Positions 1 through 12,609 of a DNA stretch of 64,000 nucleotides are shown piece after piece (within the stretch, counting starts at the first letter, position 1; each line of letters opens with the position of its first letter). The stretch covers positions 682,001 to 746,000 of the forward strand of contig JANUWF010001220.1 in the NCBI GenBank assembly GCA_026120185.1, read 5' to 3'. The notes under the pieces were generated by a model, which saw nothing but the letters and a program-made list of their open reading frames with translations, had not been told where the DNA came from and made no database searches. The position numbers were made by a program, and so were the translations under genes. The DNA is from Voacanga thouarsii (taxonomy: Eukaryota > Streptophyta > Magnoliopsida > Gentianales > Apocynaceae).

Positions 1-839
1 TCACAACTCTAAATTCATGTTTTCGTCCTTGAGGCCAGGTCCTGCTTTATCTAATTTAAAAGTATACTTGGAATTGATTTTTAAAAAAAATAATAATAAG
101 TGAGAAGCAATTTGAATTTTGAAAAAAAAAAATTGTGTAAGGCTAAAAAGGAGAGAATGTGATATTTCGTTAGTGGATGACCACACTCGCAATGATAGAA
201 TCATTTGAATTGATTTTTTTTTTCTCTTTTAGTATCAATCCAAATGCATCCCAAGTGTCTCACGTATTCATATACTCAAAAAAAACTCTCAACTAGATTC
301 TCAGAGGGTAATTCTACCCTCACCTGATAAAATATGGAACTCTTTAGACACCAGATCAAGTGTTCTCGACACTAAGATTCTTACTTTATTAAAGCAAAAT
401 CAAATTCGCATTTAAGAGGTGACTTATGATGTTTAAAAATAGTTAGACAAAACTCAAACACATTAATTAATTATATATATAATCTATTAGCTACGTACAT
501 ACTTTAATATGAGAGGACCATTGCTTGAAAAGTCTAGTGTTCTTTCATGCAATTTTGCTTATTACTATAAGGTAAAATCGTGTGACACAGAGCATTATCA
601 TTGATCCAAACAAAGAAAGAAAAATAATAATGTAGGTAAAGGAATGAGTTATCTATGAACAAAGTGATGCATTATCAATATATACGAGATTAAGGATCCA
701 CTTGGTCTACTTATAATCATGCACTTGTAGTAATATGGTGGGGTCAGTACCTTACCTAATGATCCAAAAAAGGACCCTGACATTTATGTGGTACGCCTTG
801 CTCTAAAGTTAGAAAATTAAAAAATTCCTTGGGTGATCA
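1..839. other. AT-rich intergenic DNA
   Basis: No gene or RNA recognised. The stretch is AT-rich with short homopolymer runs; the single open frame on the minus strand has no recognisable domain and ordinary non-coding composition. Confidence 0.5.
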
Positions 840-844
840 TTCCT

Positions 845-1198
845 TGTTATGAATTATTGGAATCTCCATTAATTAGTGGTGGTTCCATTAATTATTGATT
901 TATATGAATTATTAGAGAAGATTTTTATGGATATCCACCATTTAATAGAGACACCACTAATTGAGATTAGTGGAAGATGATGTATGCCATGATGTATTCC
1001 ACTAATTAGAGCTCTATAAATAGAGTTATTCTCTAAACTTGTAATACACCATCATTTTGTGAAAGAAAGATTAAAGAAAGAATTGTGAGAGAAAGAAAGA
1101 GAGAAGTTTGAAAAGAAATTCTTGTGCAAAGAATAGTTAGAGTTTTCTTAGTGTGTAGTGTGGAGATTTTATTCTAATACTATCCTAATTTTATAATA
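845..1198 (+). repeat. 5' LTR of copia copy 1
   Basis: It starts TGTTATGAATT and is colinear with the 3' LTR over all 354 bases without an indel. It holds a TATA box and purine-rich GAAAGAAAGA repeats that would lie in the transcribed leader. The terminal CA has mutated to TA. Confidence 0.95.
1015..1022 (+). promoter_or_regulatory. TATA box of the 5' LTR
   Basis: TATAAATA occurs here within GCTCTATAAATAGAG and again at the same offset in the 3' LTR (6315-6322). It is the likely core promoter of the retroelement transcript. Confidence 0.6.
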
Positions 1199-1221
1199 CG
1201 TTATCAGCACGAGACTCTACC
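1199..1221 (+). other. Primer-binding-site region of copia copy 1
   Basis: Immediately after the LTR the sequence reads CGTTATCAGCACGAG. It shares the TATCAG core of the initiator-methionine tRNA binding site used by most plant copia elements but departs from it on both sides. Assignment rests on position more than on match. Confidence 0.45.
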
Positions 1222-1315
1222 GAAGTACTGAAGGTTATAATCACGGTGGTACTATTGAAGTGTTCTTGAACAAAAGAGGAAGGTAAGTACTTTTTCTATT
1301 TGATTTTGTATCCAC

Positions 1316-2386
1316 ATGGCAAATCTTACCAAACTCGAGTTCGCAGCTCTTGATATTACTAGGAAAAACTATTTATTTTGGATACTAGATGCTGAAATGT
1401 ATTTAGCTGCAATGGGTCTGGAAGATACTATTGTAGAAGGAAATCCATCATCATCACAAAATAATGCTAAAGCTATGATTTTTCTCCGTCATCATCTTCA
1501 TGATGACTTAAAGGTTGAATACCTTACCGTGAAAAATTCACTTATTTTGTGGACTAATTTGAAAGAAAGGTTCGATCACCAGAAGATGGTCGTCCTTCCA
1601 AAGGCACGGTATGACTGGATGCATTTGCGATTACAAGATTTTAAATCTGTTAGTGAGTATAATTCTACTATTTTTAAAATTAGCTCGCAGCTAAAACTGT
1701 GTGGAGAAAATATTACTAATGAGGATATGTTAGAAAAAGCTTTTTCTACTTTTCATGCCTCGAATGTGCTCCTACAGCAGCAATATCGAGAAAAGAGATT
1801 CAAGAAATATGCAGAATTGATATCTTGTCTTCTCGTAGCTGAGCAAAATAATGAGTTATTAATGAAAAATCATGAAACTCGACCAACAGGTTCTACTCCA
1901 TTCCTGGAAGTGAATGATGTTAGAACTTGTAATTTTGGCCCTGGAAGAGGTCGTGGTCGTGGATATGGCTGTGGCCGTGGACATATATATAGTCGTGATA
2001 AAAATATTCATTATGATCGCAACAGTCAAAATAAAGTTACGAGAAATAATGACAACCACCAGAAGTGGCCAAAAACTAACGTGAAAGGAAAAGGAAATGA
2101 TGTTCCTAAAAATTATGAAGATAAATGTTATCGCTGTGGTATAAAAGGTCATTGGTCTCGTACATGTCGTACTGCAAAACACATTGTTGATCTATATCAG
2201 GCGTCTATTGAGAAGAAAGGCAAAAATGTTGAAACAAATTTTACTCTACAACATTCTCTTCATGATAATAATGATATCAACCTTGACGATGTTGATGTAA
2301 CTCATTTAGATGTGGCTGATTTCTTTGAGCATCCTGAAGGAAGAATTGAGCATTTGATTGGTGATGGAAGTGTTCAAAATAATTAA
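1316..2386 (+). CDS. gag: Gag (nucleocapsid) polyprotein of copia copy 1
   Basis: An intact 356-residue frame. The first roughly 180 residues look like the copia gag (UBN2/DUF4219-type) capsid region. A basic Gly-Arg-rich stretch follows near residues 205-220. A CCHC zinc knuckle, CYRCGIKGHWSRTC, lies at 2126-2167. The product would package element RNA into virus-like particles in the cytoplasm. The frame stops about 100 bases before pol, in a different frame from pol. A separate gag frame may be the normal arrangement for this lineage or may reflect decay; related full-length copies would decide. Confidence 0.85.
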   Translation: MANLTKLEFAALDITRKNYLFWILDAEMYLAAMGLEDTIVEGNPSSSQNNAKAMIFLRHHLHDDLKVEYLTVKNSLILWTNLKERFDHQKMVVLPKARYDWMHLRLQDFKSVSEYNSTIFKISSQLKLCGENITNEDMLEKAFSTFHASNVLLQQQYREKRFKKYAELISCLLVAEQNNELLMKNHETRPTGSTPFLEVNDVRTCNFGPGRGRGRGYGCGRGHIYSRDKNIHYDRNSQNKVTRNNDNHQKWPKTNVKGKGNDVPKNYEDKCYRCGIKGHWSRTCRTAKHIVDLYQASIEKKGKNVETNFTLQHSLHDNNDINLDDVDVTHLDVADFFEHPEGRIEHLIGDGSVQNN

Positions 2387-2486
2387 AAGTTTATTTTTAA
2401 TATGTTTCTTTTATATTTTATATTTTTGACATTGTAATAGTACTTATCGTTTAAGGTTTTTATTGTTTGAGTATTTACATTTATAA

Positions 2487-5400
2487 ATGTTTTGTTATGC
2501 CCAGATGGCTATTATTCCGCTTACCGGATATACAAATGGCATTGAAGATATATGCCTAATTGATAGTGGTACAACACACACTATATTGAAAGATAAAAAA
2601 TATTTCTCTTACCTGCAGATGGGAGAAACAAATGTTAATACTATAGGTGGTAGTGTAAAGTTGATTGAAGGCTCTGGAAGAGCTAATATTGTATTACCCG
2701 GAGGAACAAATGTTGTTATTCCTAAAGCGTTATTTTCTTCAAAATCTCGAAGAAATTTATTAAACTTTAAAGATATTCGCCGAAATAGATATCACATTGA
2801 AACAATGGAAGAAAATAGTTTTGAGTATTTCTGTATTACTCAAATAATGTCGGGTAAGAAATCTTTATTAGAAAAGCTACCATCTCTTTCTTCTGGCCTA
2901 TATAGCATAAAAATCCATGCAATTGAAATGCATCATTCAGTAAATCAGAAGTTTACTGATCCTGCTACATTTATCAGTTGGCATGACCGTTTAGATCATC
3001 CAGGAGCTATTATGATGCGAAGAATAATTGAAAATACGCATGGTCATCCTTTGAAAAGTCGAAAGAATTTGACATCTGATAAATTTTCATGTGCTGCATG
3101 TTCTCAAGGGAAATTGATTATTAAACCATCTCCAACAAAAGTGGAGTTTGAGTCTCCAGTATTTTTAGAAAGAATTCATGGTGATATATGTGGACCAATT
3201 AATCCACCATGTGGGCAATTCAGATACTTTATGATTTTAATTGATGCATCGACTCGATGGTCGCATGTTAGTTTATTATCAACTCGCAACCTGGCGTTCG
3301 CGAGATTGCTTGCCCAAATAATTCGCTTAAGAGCGCAATTTCCAGATTATCTGATCAAAAGGATCCGTCTAGATAATGCTGGAGAATATTCCTCCCAAGC
3401 TTTTGATACTTATTACCTTTCAATTGGCATCACTATTGAACATCCAGTAGCTCATATTCATACTCAGAATGGTTTAGCTGAATTATTCATTAAACGGTTA
3501 CAATTAATTGTTAGATCGTTATTAATGAGAACAAATCTCCCGACAACTGCTTGGGGACATGCTATTTTGCATGCTGCAGCACTTGTACGCCTAAGGCCAA
3601 CAAGTTATCACAAATTTTCTCCCTTACAATTGGCTTTTGGTTCCGAGCCAAATATAGCTCATTTAAGAATTTTTGGGTGTGCTGTATATGTTCCAATTGC
3701 ACTAAACCAACGTACAAAGATGGGTCCTCAAAGAAGAAAGGGGATCTACGTTGGATATGATTCTCCCTCTATTATCAAGTATGTTGAACCCCTGACAGGA
3801 GATGTATTCACAGCAAGATTTGTTGATTGTCATTTTGATGAATCATTATTCCCTAAATTAGGGGGAGAACCAAAACAGCATAAAAAGGATCTTGCTTGGA
3901 CAACATCATTAAATTATCTTGATCGCGCACAAGCGCATGTGAACTTGAAGTTCAAAAGATAATTCATTTGCAAAGCATTGCAAATCAAATGCCAGACGCT
4001 TTTGTTGACTCCAGAAAAATTACAAAATCGCATATTCCAGCTATAAATGCTCCTATTCGAATTGAAGTTCTAGCAGAACAAAATATTATACCTATAGCTG
4101 CTGAGTCAAAAACACGCCAGAAGCATGGCCGACCTCTTGGTTCTAAAGATAAAAATCCTCGAAAGAAAAGAGGATTAAATGATCCAAAAGATCATATTGA
4201 AGAAAAGAATGATAAAGACCAAGAGAAAACTGATGACAAAGAACCAGAAGTTGATGAAAGTAACACTGAAATTTCTATCAATTATACCACTTCCGGTAGA
4301 AGTTGGAATCGGATAGAAACTGTTATTGATAATATATTTGCATACAATATATCTCTTGATGTTACATAGGATAATGATGATCCTGAACCAATATCAGTTG
4401 ATGAATGTCGGCATAGAAAAGATTGGCTGTAATGGAAAGATGCGATTCAATCGGAGTTAAATGCACTAACGAAATGTGAAGTCTTCGGACCTGCAGTCCG
4501 AACACCAGAAGGTGTAAAACCTGTTGGTTACAAATGGATATTTGTGCGAAAGCGCAATGAAAAGAGTGAGATCGTTCGATATAAAGCGCGATTAGTAGCC
4601 CAAGGTTTTTCACAAAGACTAGGTATTGATTATGATGAAACTTATTCTCCTGTTGTTGATGCGATTACACTCCGATATCTTATCAGTTTGGTAGTACATG
4701 AAAAGATAGATATGCGCCTATTAGATGTTGTCACTGCTTACTTGTATGGAAATTTAGAAAATGATATTTACATAAAAATCCCCGAAGGATTTCATATGCC
4801 TGAAGCATATAAACATTATCCTCGTGAAAATTATTCCATCAAGTTGCAGAAATCATTATATGGCCTGAAGCAATCTGGGCGCATGTGGTTCACTCGTCTT
4901 AGTGAATATTTATTGAAAGCGGGATTTAAAAATGACCAGGTATGTCCATGTGTTTTTATTAAAAAATCTGGTTCTAAATTTATGATATTAGCTATATATG
5001 TTGATGATATTAATCTTATTGGAACTCCTGAAGAGCTCTAAAAAACAATTGATTATTTAAAAGGAGAATTCGAAATCAAGGATTTTGGTAAAACCAAATT
5101 TTGCCTTGGTTTACAAATTGAACATCTGGAAAGTGGAACATTTATTCATCAATCAACATATACAGCAAAAGTACTAAAAAGATTTTACATGGACAAAGCA
5201 CATTCATTGAGTATTCCAATAATCGTCCGATCATTAAATGTGGATAAAGATCATTTCCGACCTCAAGAAAATGATGAAGAACTCCTTGGTCCTGAAGTAC
5301 CATATCTCAGTGCAATTGGTGCATTGATGTATTTTGCTAATAATACACGACCTGATATTGCTTTTGCTGTCAATTTATTAGCAAGATTTAGTTCTTCACC

Positions 5401-6019
5401 AACACGGCGACATTGGAATGGAATTAAACAAGTCCTTCGATATCTCCAAGGTACAATTGATCTCGGATTATTTTATTCAAATAAAACCAACCCAACATTG
5501 ATTGGTTATGCAGATGCTGGTTATTTATCTGATCCACATAAAATACGTTCTCAAATGGGCTATCTATTTACATGTGGAAATACTGCTATATCATGGCGTT
5601 CTATGAAACAATCTATAGCAGCTACTTCTTCAAATCATGCTGAAATTATAGCCATTCATGAAGCAAGTCGAGAATGTGTATGGCTAAGATCCATGATTCA
5701 TTATATCCGAGAAAGTTGTGGATTATCATCAATCAAAGATATTCCAACTCCTCTTTATGAAGACAATGCAGCTTGCATAACTCAATTACGAGGAGGATAT
5801 ATTAAAGGAGATCGGACAAAATATATTTCACCAAAATTCTTCTTTACTCATGAACTTCAGAAGAAAGGTGAAATTGATGTGTTACAAATTCGGTCATGTG
5901 ATAACCTCGCAGATATTTTCACGAAAACTTTACCGACTGCAATATTTGAGAAGTTGAGATATAAAATCGGTATGCGTCGGTTTAAAGATTTAAAGGAATC
6001 ATCTCATCAGGGGGAGTAA
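2487..6019 (+). pseudogene. pol: Pol polyprotein of copia copy 1 (protease, integrase, RT, RNase H), disrupted
   Basis: The protease active site DSGTTHT lies near 2562. The integrase zinc region (WHDRLDHPG then CAAC) and catalytic core (near 3180-3500) follow, with a D in place of the usual G of WHDRLGHPG. A frameshift near 3920 moves the reading to the frame used from 3968 onward. Reverse transcriptase spans about 4435-5050, with LYGLKQSG and YVDD. RNase H covers about 5300-5960, with RPDIAFAV and ADAGYLSD. In-frame stops occur near 4367, near 4430 and at 5039-5041. The segments together cover a full copia pol, so the breaks are point events rather than large deletions. Not functional. Confidence 0.92.
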
Positions 6020-6144
6020 TAAACAGACATATAGAATAGTATACTCTTTTTCCTTCACTAAATTTTTTTTCTCATTGGGTTTTTATCTAATAAAGTTTTA
6101 ACGAGGCATATTTTTTATGTAATGGAAGGACATCCAAGGGGGAG

Positions 6145-6498
6145 TGTTATGAATTATTGGAATCCCCATTAATTAGTGGAGGCTCCACTAATTATGAATT
6201 TATGTGAATTATTAGAGAAGATTTTTATGGATGTCCACCATTTAGTGGAGACACCACTAATTGATATTAGTGGAAGATGATGTATGCCATGATGTATTCC
6301 ACTAATTAGAGCTCTATAAATAGAGCTATTCTCTAAACTTGTAATACACCATTATTTTGTGAAAGAAAGATTAGAGAAAGAATTGTGAGAGAAAGAAAGA
6401 GAAAAGTTTGAAAAGAAATTCTTGTGCAAAGAATAGTTAGAGTTTTCTTAGTGTGTAGTGTGAAGATTTTATTTTACCACTATCCTAATTTTATAACA
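6145..6498 (+). repeat. 3' LTR of copia copy 1 with preceding polypurine tract
   Basis: It starts TGTTATGAATT directly after the polypurine tract ending at 6144 and ends in canonical ACA at 6498, followed by the target duplication TTCCT. It is the same length as the 5' LTR. Confidence 0.95.
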
Positions 6499-6503
6499 TT
6501 CCT

Positions 6504-7980
6504 AACTATTTTTATTTTTTCTTGAAAAAATTCTATATTAAATACTCTTTCACTTCTTCAACGATTGCCACTTTTGATTTTTTTTAATCTATAATTATCT
6601 GTCATTTTATAAGATAAATACTATATTTATTATTTTTTACAATTATACTCTAATTATTCATTACTTTACTAAATCATAAATATTAATAATTTTTTAAACT
6701 AATTTTATAATTTCTAATAAAAGTAAATTCAGAATTTATATAAATTCTCAAAATAATAATAATAATAATAATTTGATAATAAAGGAAGAAGTATTATCTG
6801 GCTCACTCGCAACATGAAGGCTCATATTCGGTCCTAGAAGTGCTCAAGATTCATGTTCAAATGTGGAATTTTTTTTTTAAAAAAACTTATAATTCCCTTC
6901 AATATATTATATATATAAGTTAAAATACCTAGGAAAGCTAGCTAATCAAGTGGAGGCCATATGAAGAGCTCCGCAAGCGAAGCAACGTTCCCTCGTTGAA
7001 TGCATGGCTGCAGACAGGCGCGAAACACTCGTATCTTCACTCCCAAGTTATATGCTACATTTTTCCATTTTCCAATCACTTCCCCCTTTTGTGTTTCAAA
7101 TCCTCTAAACACCTCTCTAAACCACACTAATTTAAAGAAACACTGCCATAATCGTCGAGGGATTATTCTGCGTAATAGATATATTTTGTATAATTATATG
7201 AGAATTAGTCCGTTAATAACTAAATTCACAATAAAATATTTATTATTTATCACTTCGAGACAAACTAAATTTGCTCTATCTATATAAAATTATTATAATA
7301 TAATTTTTTATCATCTTTGTCCCTCTAATTGAAAAATAATTAGATAAAATCAAAATATGATAAGTTATTATAATCCATATTTTGGATGTACATACTATAT
7401 AAAATAATTTTTAATATATTCATGTCGAATTGCAGTATAAAAGTAGAACTTATATTGTACAACAATTTTTTTTTATCAAACACTTCCTTCAAACTAATTA
7501 AGATATATATTTTCTCCCATTTACCATTCTAAAACTAGAGAAGATCCCTTTTCTCATCTTTGCTCCATAAGCCTTTTTTTTCCCCTGAAATTTCCTTTTT
7601 GAGAAATGAGTTATACAATAATTATAAGGCACACCATGGAGCTCCAATTGAGAATATAGTTGAAAGGAACTTAAAAAATGAGGTCTGAATTTTCAAATTC
7701 TCTGCAAAAGTGGATTGTCTCGAGATCCTAGAACCGATAGGTTGATTGGAACACATGGATGAACAAAACCAAGAAAACTTTATCATGGGAATGCAATTCT
7801 TTTGTCTCTTTGTTTGAATATTTTCATGGAAGTGCACGCAAAATAAATGTTAAACCCTAATTAAAAATTCCTTTGCACGATAAAATACCACAACAAGCAA
7901 TCACAAAACCCTAATTAACTAAACCTAGTTTTTTGCATTAACAATACTAATTGGACCAAATCTTTGACTTGTGTTTGCTC
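6504..7980. other. Intergenic, upstream of the RGF peptide gene
   Basis: AT-rich DNA with an AAT microsatellite near 6752-6772. The short frames around 6942-7287 and 7622-7837 show no domain. It probably contains the distal promoter of the peptide gene at 8093, but no specific element can be assigned. Confidence 0.45.
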
Positions 7981-7987
7981 TAAACAG

Positions 7988-8013
7988 TATAAAGGCCACA
8001 CATTTTATAAATA
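7988..8013 (+). promoter_or_regulatory. Candidate TATA boxes of the RGF peptide gene
   Basis: TATAAA at 7988-7993 and TATAAATA at 8006-8013 lie 80-105 bases upstream of the chosen ATG (8093). That spacing suits a short leader. Either could be the core promoter. Confidence 0.45.
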
Positions 8014-8092
8014 ACTGCCTTCTTCTCTTTACATGCCATTGAAGAACAGACAAACCTACCCATATATGATATAACTATAACAGAAGAAAGAA

Positions 8093-8878
8093 ATGCTGCA
8101 GCTGATGAATGCAAAGGTTATACTGCTAAATTTTCTGCTGCTGCTACTGCTACTTCTCATCATCAGAAGAAGCCTCTCAGATGCATATTCCCCACAAGGT
8201 AATTATATTTTACATTTTTTGGGGGTAATTTTTGAAACCCTTTAACTCAAAGTACACAAGGTTTGGAGAAACCTCTTTACTTTGACTTCTATTCTAAGTG
8301 TTCGTTCCCAAATTGTCATTGCAGATGAAGGGAACAATGCTGCTCCAAATGGAAAGGTACGTAAGATTACATTGTGTGTATATATACATAATACTTGTGT
8401 AAAAATATTTTTAAACAAGTTTTGTAGCGCATTATGTTGTATAATTATTTTTAAATTAAACTAATTTTAATTTTCGTATAACACAGTATAGTAAAAAACA
8501 ATAGTATATATGCATAGAGTTTTTTTACATTAATAATATGTAACGTGCCCTTGTTTTAGATTGACATGAGAGAGTGTTTAACTTGTTTGTAGTTGATGTT
8601 GGGCAATTTATCTTTTTCAGAGAGCTAATAAAGGGTTTGGCTTGGGAGGAAGAAAAATGGGATTTGATAGTTCAATGTTGCTAGAAAAGCTCAAAGGACA
8701 TGGACCATGTGAAAGACCTTCAAAGACGGCAAGTCCAAGTAGAAGAAAGCAAATCATGAGAAGCCTTCTTTCTAAATCTAAAGAGAAAGATCATTATCAT
8801 CATCATCAGCTGGCTGGATTTGTAGCGTTTAATGCAGATTACAAGGGACCAAGGTATCACCCACCAAAAAACAACTGA
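8093..8878 (+). CDS. RGF: RGF/GLV/CLEL (root meristem growth factor) peptide precursor, three exons
   Basis: Exons 8093-8198, 8325-8356 and 8621-8878 join through GT..AG introns with consistent phases into 131 residues. Residues 1-30 form a signal peptide with a long leucine core (about 9-24). The last 13 residues are DYKGPRYHPPKNN, ending at the stop codon. This matches the RGF/GOLVEN mature peptide: an N-terminal Asp-Tyr, where Tyr is sulfated by TPST, and an HPP..N tail where a proline can be hydroxylated. It is closest in my memory to Arabidopsis RGF2/RGF3, which end HHPPKNN. The variable middle is basic. An RSLL at residues 93-96 fits the RxxL site cut by site-1-type subtilases. In the family the secreted peptide binds RGFR/RGI receptor kinases to control root meristem activity, gravitropism and lateral roots. 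ORF-only scans would miss exons 1 and 2. Confidence 0.88.
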
Positions 8879-9220
8879 GTAGTTCTGGCCCTTTGCTGAT
8901 TAATAATTTACCTTTATCTTTCTCGATTTTTTTCTGTTTTGAACCTTTTTTTTTTTTTTTTTTTTTTGCTTTTATAGTTTTCTTTTCATCCTTAAATGTC
9001 AATTTCAACCATGTACCTTGTACTTCTTGTTTCCACAATTTTGCAAGTATGTATCCTCCTCGTGTTTTTGAAGAATTGTCTCCATTAAAAAAAGATCAGG
9101 GATGGAATTGGGGGCCTTAAACTTGAAGATTAAGTCACAAAAAAGAAAAAAAATAGAAGAAAATATTATAAAATTTGAGAAATAAAAGGTAAATTTATAC
9201 CAAAAAATCAATTTTTTTTT
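8879..9220. other. 3' flank of the RGF gene with a T22 tract
   Basis: Contains an uninterrupted run of 22 T (8946-8967) and otherwise no gene. It likely includes the 3' untranslated region of the peptide gene. The second copia element begins at 9226. Confidence 0.5.
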
Positions 9221-9225
9221 TAGTT

Positions 9226-9580
9226 TGAAGAAACAGAAGACTTGAAAGCAGAAAAAAAATGCAGAAAGGCAAACTAAGAGAGAAGACTTCAGAATTTTAT
9301 TTCATCTTTCCAAAGAATAATCAATACAATGTCCTATATCACCTATATATATACATAAGGAATAGCTATTTACAAATCTAAATCTGATAATCAAAACAAA
9401 AAATTCAAATAAGAAGCTTGATCATCAAGCCATCCTCAATGCATAACCGTCTGCAGCATGCTTGGTGTGAGCTGCTTCTATTTCCCGCGCATGTGTGTAG
9501 CTGTCCTAGCTGGCTCCAAGTCAGTTGGTGTTGCTGATGTGTATGCTGATTATGAAGTTGAGCTGGCAGCTATTTCAACA
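9226..9580 (-). repeat. 3' LTR of copia copy 2
   Basis: On the plus strand it reads TGAAGAAACAG to TTTCAACA. It is followed directly by CCCCCCCTCA (9581-9590), the complement of the polypurine tract, which identifies this as the 3' LTR of a minus-strand element. Confidence 0.95.
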
Positions 9581-12566
9581 CCCCCCCTCAATCTGGAACG
9601 TTCAGAAGAAACAACAAACAAATTGATCACAGGCAATGCTGATAAATTTTTGTAGAATTGTGCTGGGGGTAAAGCTTTGGTGAAAATGTCTGCTATCTGA
9701 GTTGATGAATGGACTAGCAGAGGTTTGATGAGACCTGCTGCATACCTGTCTCTAACATAATGGCAATCAATCTCCAAGTGTTTAGTTCTTTCATGAAAAC
9801 TGTTATTTTCTGTAATCTATAGAGCCCTTTTGTTATCACAGAAGAGAAGAGTAGGCTGGTTGTGAATAATCTGCAATTCCTCAAGCAAATAAGTTAGCCA
9901 TTGTATCTCACATGTGACTTGTCTCATTGCTCGATATTCTGCTTCTGTTGAGCTGAATGAGACAGTTGTTTGCTTCTTAGATTTCCAGGAGATTAATGAC
10001 TCTCCAAAAAAGACACAAAAACCAGTCATTGATTTTCTTGTTTGTTTGCATTCTCCCCAATCTGAATCACTGTAAGCTGTCATACATTTGTTAGGACTGG
10101 CAGAAAAAAACAGTCCTTGTCCAGGAGCACCTTTAAGATATCTTAATATCCTGTGAACAACTTGTAAGTGTCTTGTTGTAGGACTCTCCAAAAACTGAGA
10201 AAGCTGTTGTACACTATAGGAAATATCTGGTCTAGTGGCTGTGAGGTATAACAATTTTCCTATGATCTACCTGAAAACCTGGTTTGAAGACAAGGCCTCA
10301 GAATCAATTGTGTTCTTACCACTATATTCCATAGGAGTGGAGACTGGCTTGCTTCCAAGAAATCCAAACTGTTCTAGCATCTCAAGAGTATATTTCCTTT
10401 GGCAGAGGGAAATCCCTGCTTTTGACCTTGCTATTTCCATCCCCAAGAAATATTTTAATGTTCCTAAATGTTTGATGGTGAATTCTTGGTGCAACTGCTG
10501 CTTCACTTCACTAATGTCTAGAAGACTATTCCCTGCTACAATCAGGTCATCTACATAAACTAGAAGAAGAGTAAAGTTTCCTTCATGAATCCTGATAAAC
10601 AAACTAGGATCACTGTGTGCATTTCTGAAATTTTGCTAGAGCAGAAAATGGCTTAATCTTTGATGCCATTGTCTACTTGCCTGCTTTAGCCCATACAATA
10701 ATTTTTGAAGTCTGCATACCTGGTTTGGTTGCTGTGGCTTGAAACCTGGTGGTAACTCCATATAAACTTCTTCTATCAACTCACCATGCAAGAAGGCGTT
10801 GTTAACATCTAATTGATGAAGAAACCAGCCTTCTTGGGCTGCTAATGCCAGTATAAGTCTGATGGTTGTCATCCGGACAACAGGAGAGAATGTCTCAAGA
10901 AAATCTATCCCTGCTTGTTGTGTGTATCCTTTTGCTACCAACCTGGCCTTATACCTTTCTATACTGCCATCTGCCTTGTGTTTAATTTTGTACACCCATT
11001 TGCAACCAATTGCTCTTTTATTTGTAGGCAATGATACTAAAGACCAGGTGTGATTATGCTCAAGAGCCAAGATTTCTGCCTCTATAGCTTTCTTTCACTC
11101 TTCTGACTGCAAAGCTTCCTGAAAGCTGGTTGGTTCTCTATGTAATGTCATATTCATCATAAAGGATTTATGCTCAGGGTGTAAATGATGCGAAGTGTAA
11201 ACAGAATGTATAGAATGAGGAGTAGTGTGTTGTGAAAGGTTAGATACATAATCACTAAGATATGCTGGTCTATGTCTTTCTCTAAGGGTCTTTCTTAGAG
11301 GAGAGTGAGATGGAGGCTGTTGAGCTGGATTAGCTGGAAGTTCTCCTATATGAGGAGCTATAGGTAAGGCTGCAGGCATTTGGTTGTTTGGACAATCATC
11401 AAAGTATAAGAGGGTATTAGTATTTTGGCTATGTTGAGCTTGAGAATTGACCAAGTCAGTTCCAGTCTTGATCTTGAAAGAAAAAACAAACTCATGAAAG
11501 ATGACATCTCTAGAGACAAAAATTCAGTTAGATTTAAGGTCAAGAAATGTATACCCCTTACTGGTAGGTGCAAAACCTAGATGTACAGAAGGTTTTCCTC
11601 TAGGATCAAATTTAGAGTGATTTGGCTCTAAGTTTGCTGCAAAACAAAGACAACCAAAAACTCTTAAATTGTCATACTTAGGGGCTTTTGAGTACAGAAG
11701 TTCATAAGGACTTCTGTTTTGTAAGAGAGGTGTAGGAGTGATATTGATAAGGAATGTGGCATATTGAATACAAAAACCCCAGAGAGAGATAGGAGTATTA
11801 GACTGTAATTTTAATGTTCTTCCAACATTTAGAAGATGTTGGTGTTTTCTCTCTGCTATCCCATTTTGCTGTGGAGTGTAGGGGCAAGTTTTTTTATGTA
11901 TGATACCTCTTGACTGATAGAAGTTGGGCATGTTGAACTCAGCCCCATTGTCTGTTCTTATGACTTTGATTTTTTTGTTGAATTGAGTATCAACATAGGC
12001 ATAAAAATCATGAATGAGCTATTGTGTTTCTACTTTTGTTTTCATAAGAAAGGTACAGGTATATCTAGAGTAATCATCAACAATAGTCAAGAAATATTTT
12101 TGAGCATGAAGAGTGTTATATCTATAAGGCCCCCAGATGTCAATGTGGATCAAATCAAAAATTGCATTAGAGACTTAAAATCTGACAGGAAAACTTAGTC
12201 TATACTGTTTGGCAATAGGACAGACAGTACAAGTGTTTTCATCAGAAGCTATTACAGTTGAAGTGGTATCTATTACATGTCTAAGCACTCTATTAGACAC
12301 GTGTCCAAGTCTGTAATGCCATGATGAAGACTAGCTAATCCAATCATCTTCTGTCAGGTAGTGTCCTGAATAAGACAGAGATTAGATTGAAAAATCAAAC
12401 TGCATTTTGTTTGATCAATCAACTTAGAAATGGAAATAAGATTGAACTGAAAGCTAGGAACCAGGAAAACATCTGTGAGGGTTAGGCCATCTAATAGTTT
12501 GATGGTTCCTTTGTGAGTGACTTTAACAGTTTGTCCATTAGGCAGACTCACAGATGTATTGCTCAC
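9550..12566 (-). pseudogene. pol: Pol polyprotein of copia copy 2, multiply broken
   Basis: Read from right to left. The protease region begins around the DSG triad near 12625 and continues at 12566-12354. Integrase follows, with its C-terminal half clear at 11931-11524 (TPQQNGIAERKHQ). RT occupies about 11070-10267, with [31 protein letters not shown] and YVDDLIVAGNS. RNase H lies at 10254-9550, with RPDISYSV, SSTEAEYRA and a C-terminal ADIFTKALP. The pieces sit in different frames, so there are several frameshifts and stops. The full domain set is nevertheless present, and overall length is close to a typical copia element. Confidence 0.92.
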
Positions 12567-12609
12567 GGCAGCATGGGAATCAAAGAAATTAAGAGATGTA
12601 CAAATATGA

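Larger units (their letters stand above)
845..6498 (+). mobile_element. Ty1/copia LTR retrotransposon (copy 1), decayed but structurally complete
   Basis: Two 354-bp LTRs (845-1198 and 6145-6498) flank gag and pol, and the element is bordered by a perfect 5-bp target duplication TTCCT (840-844 and 6499-6503). The internal order is gag, zinc knuckle, protease, integrase, reverse transcriptase, RNase H, which is the copia order. A purine-rich tract (CAAGGGGGAG) abuts the 3' LTR. Counting by hand, the two LTRs differ at about 20 of 354 positions (near 5.6 percent), so the insertion is not recent. Pol carries a frameshift and in-frame stops, so this copy cannot be autonomous. The 5' LTR ends in TA where the 3' LTR has the canonical CA. 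Confidence 0.97.

Noticed and set aside
11983..12198. Plus-strand frame within copia copy 2
   Set aside because: It is antisense to the integrase region of the minus-strand element.
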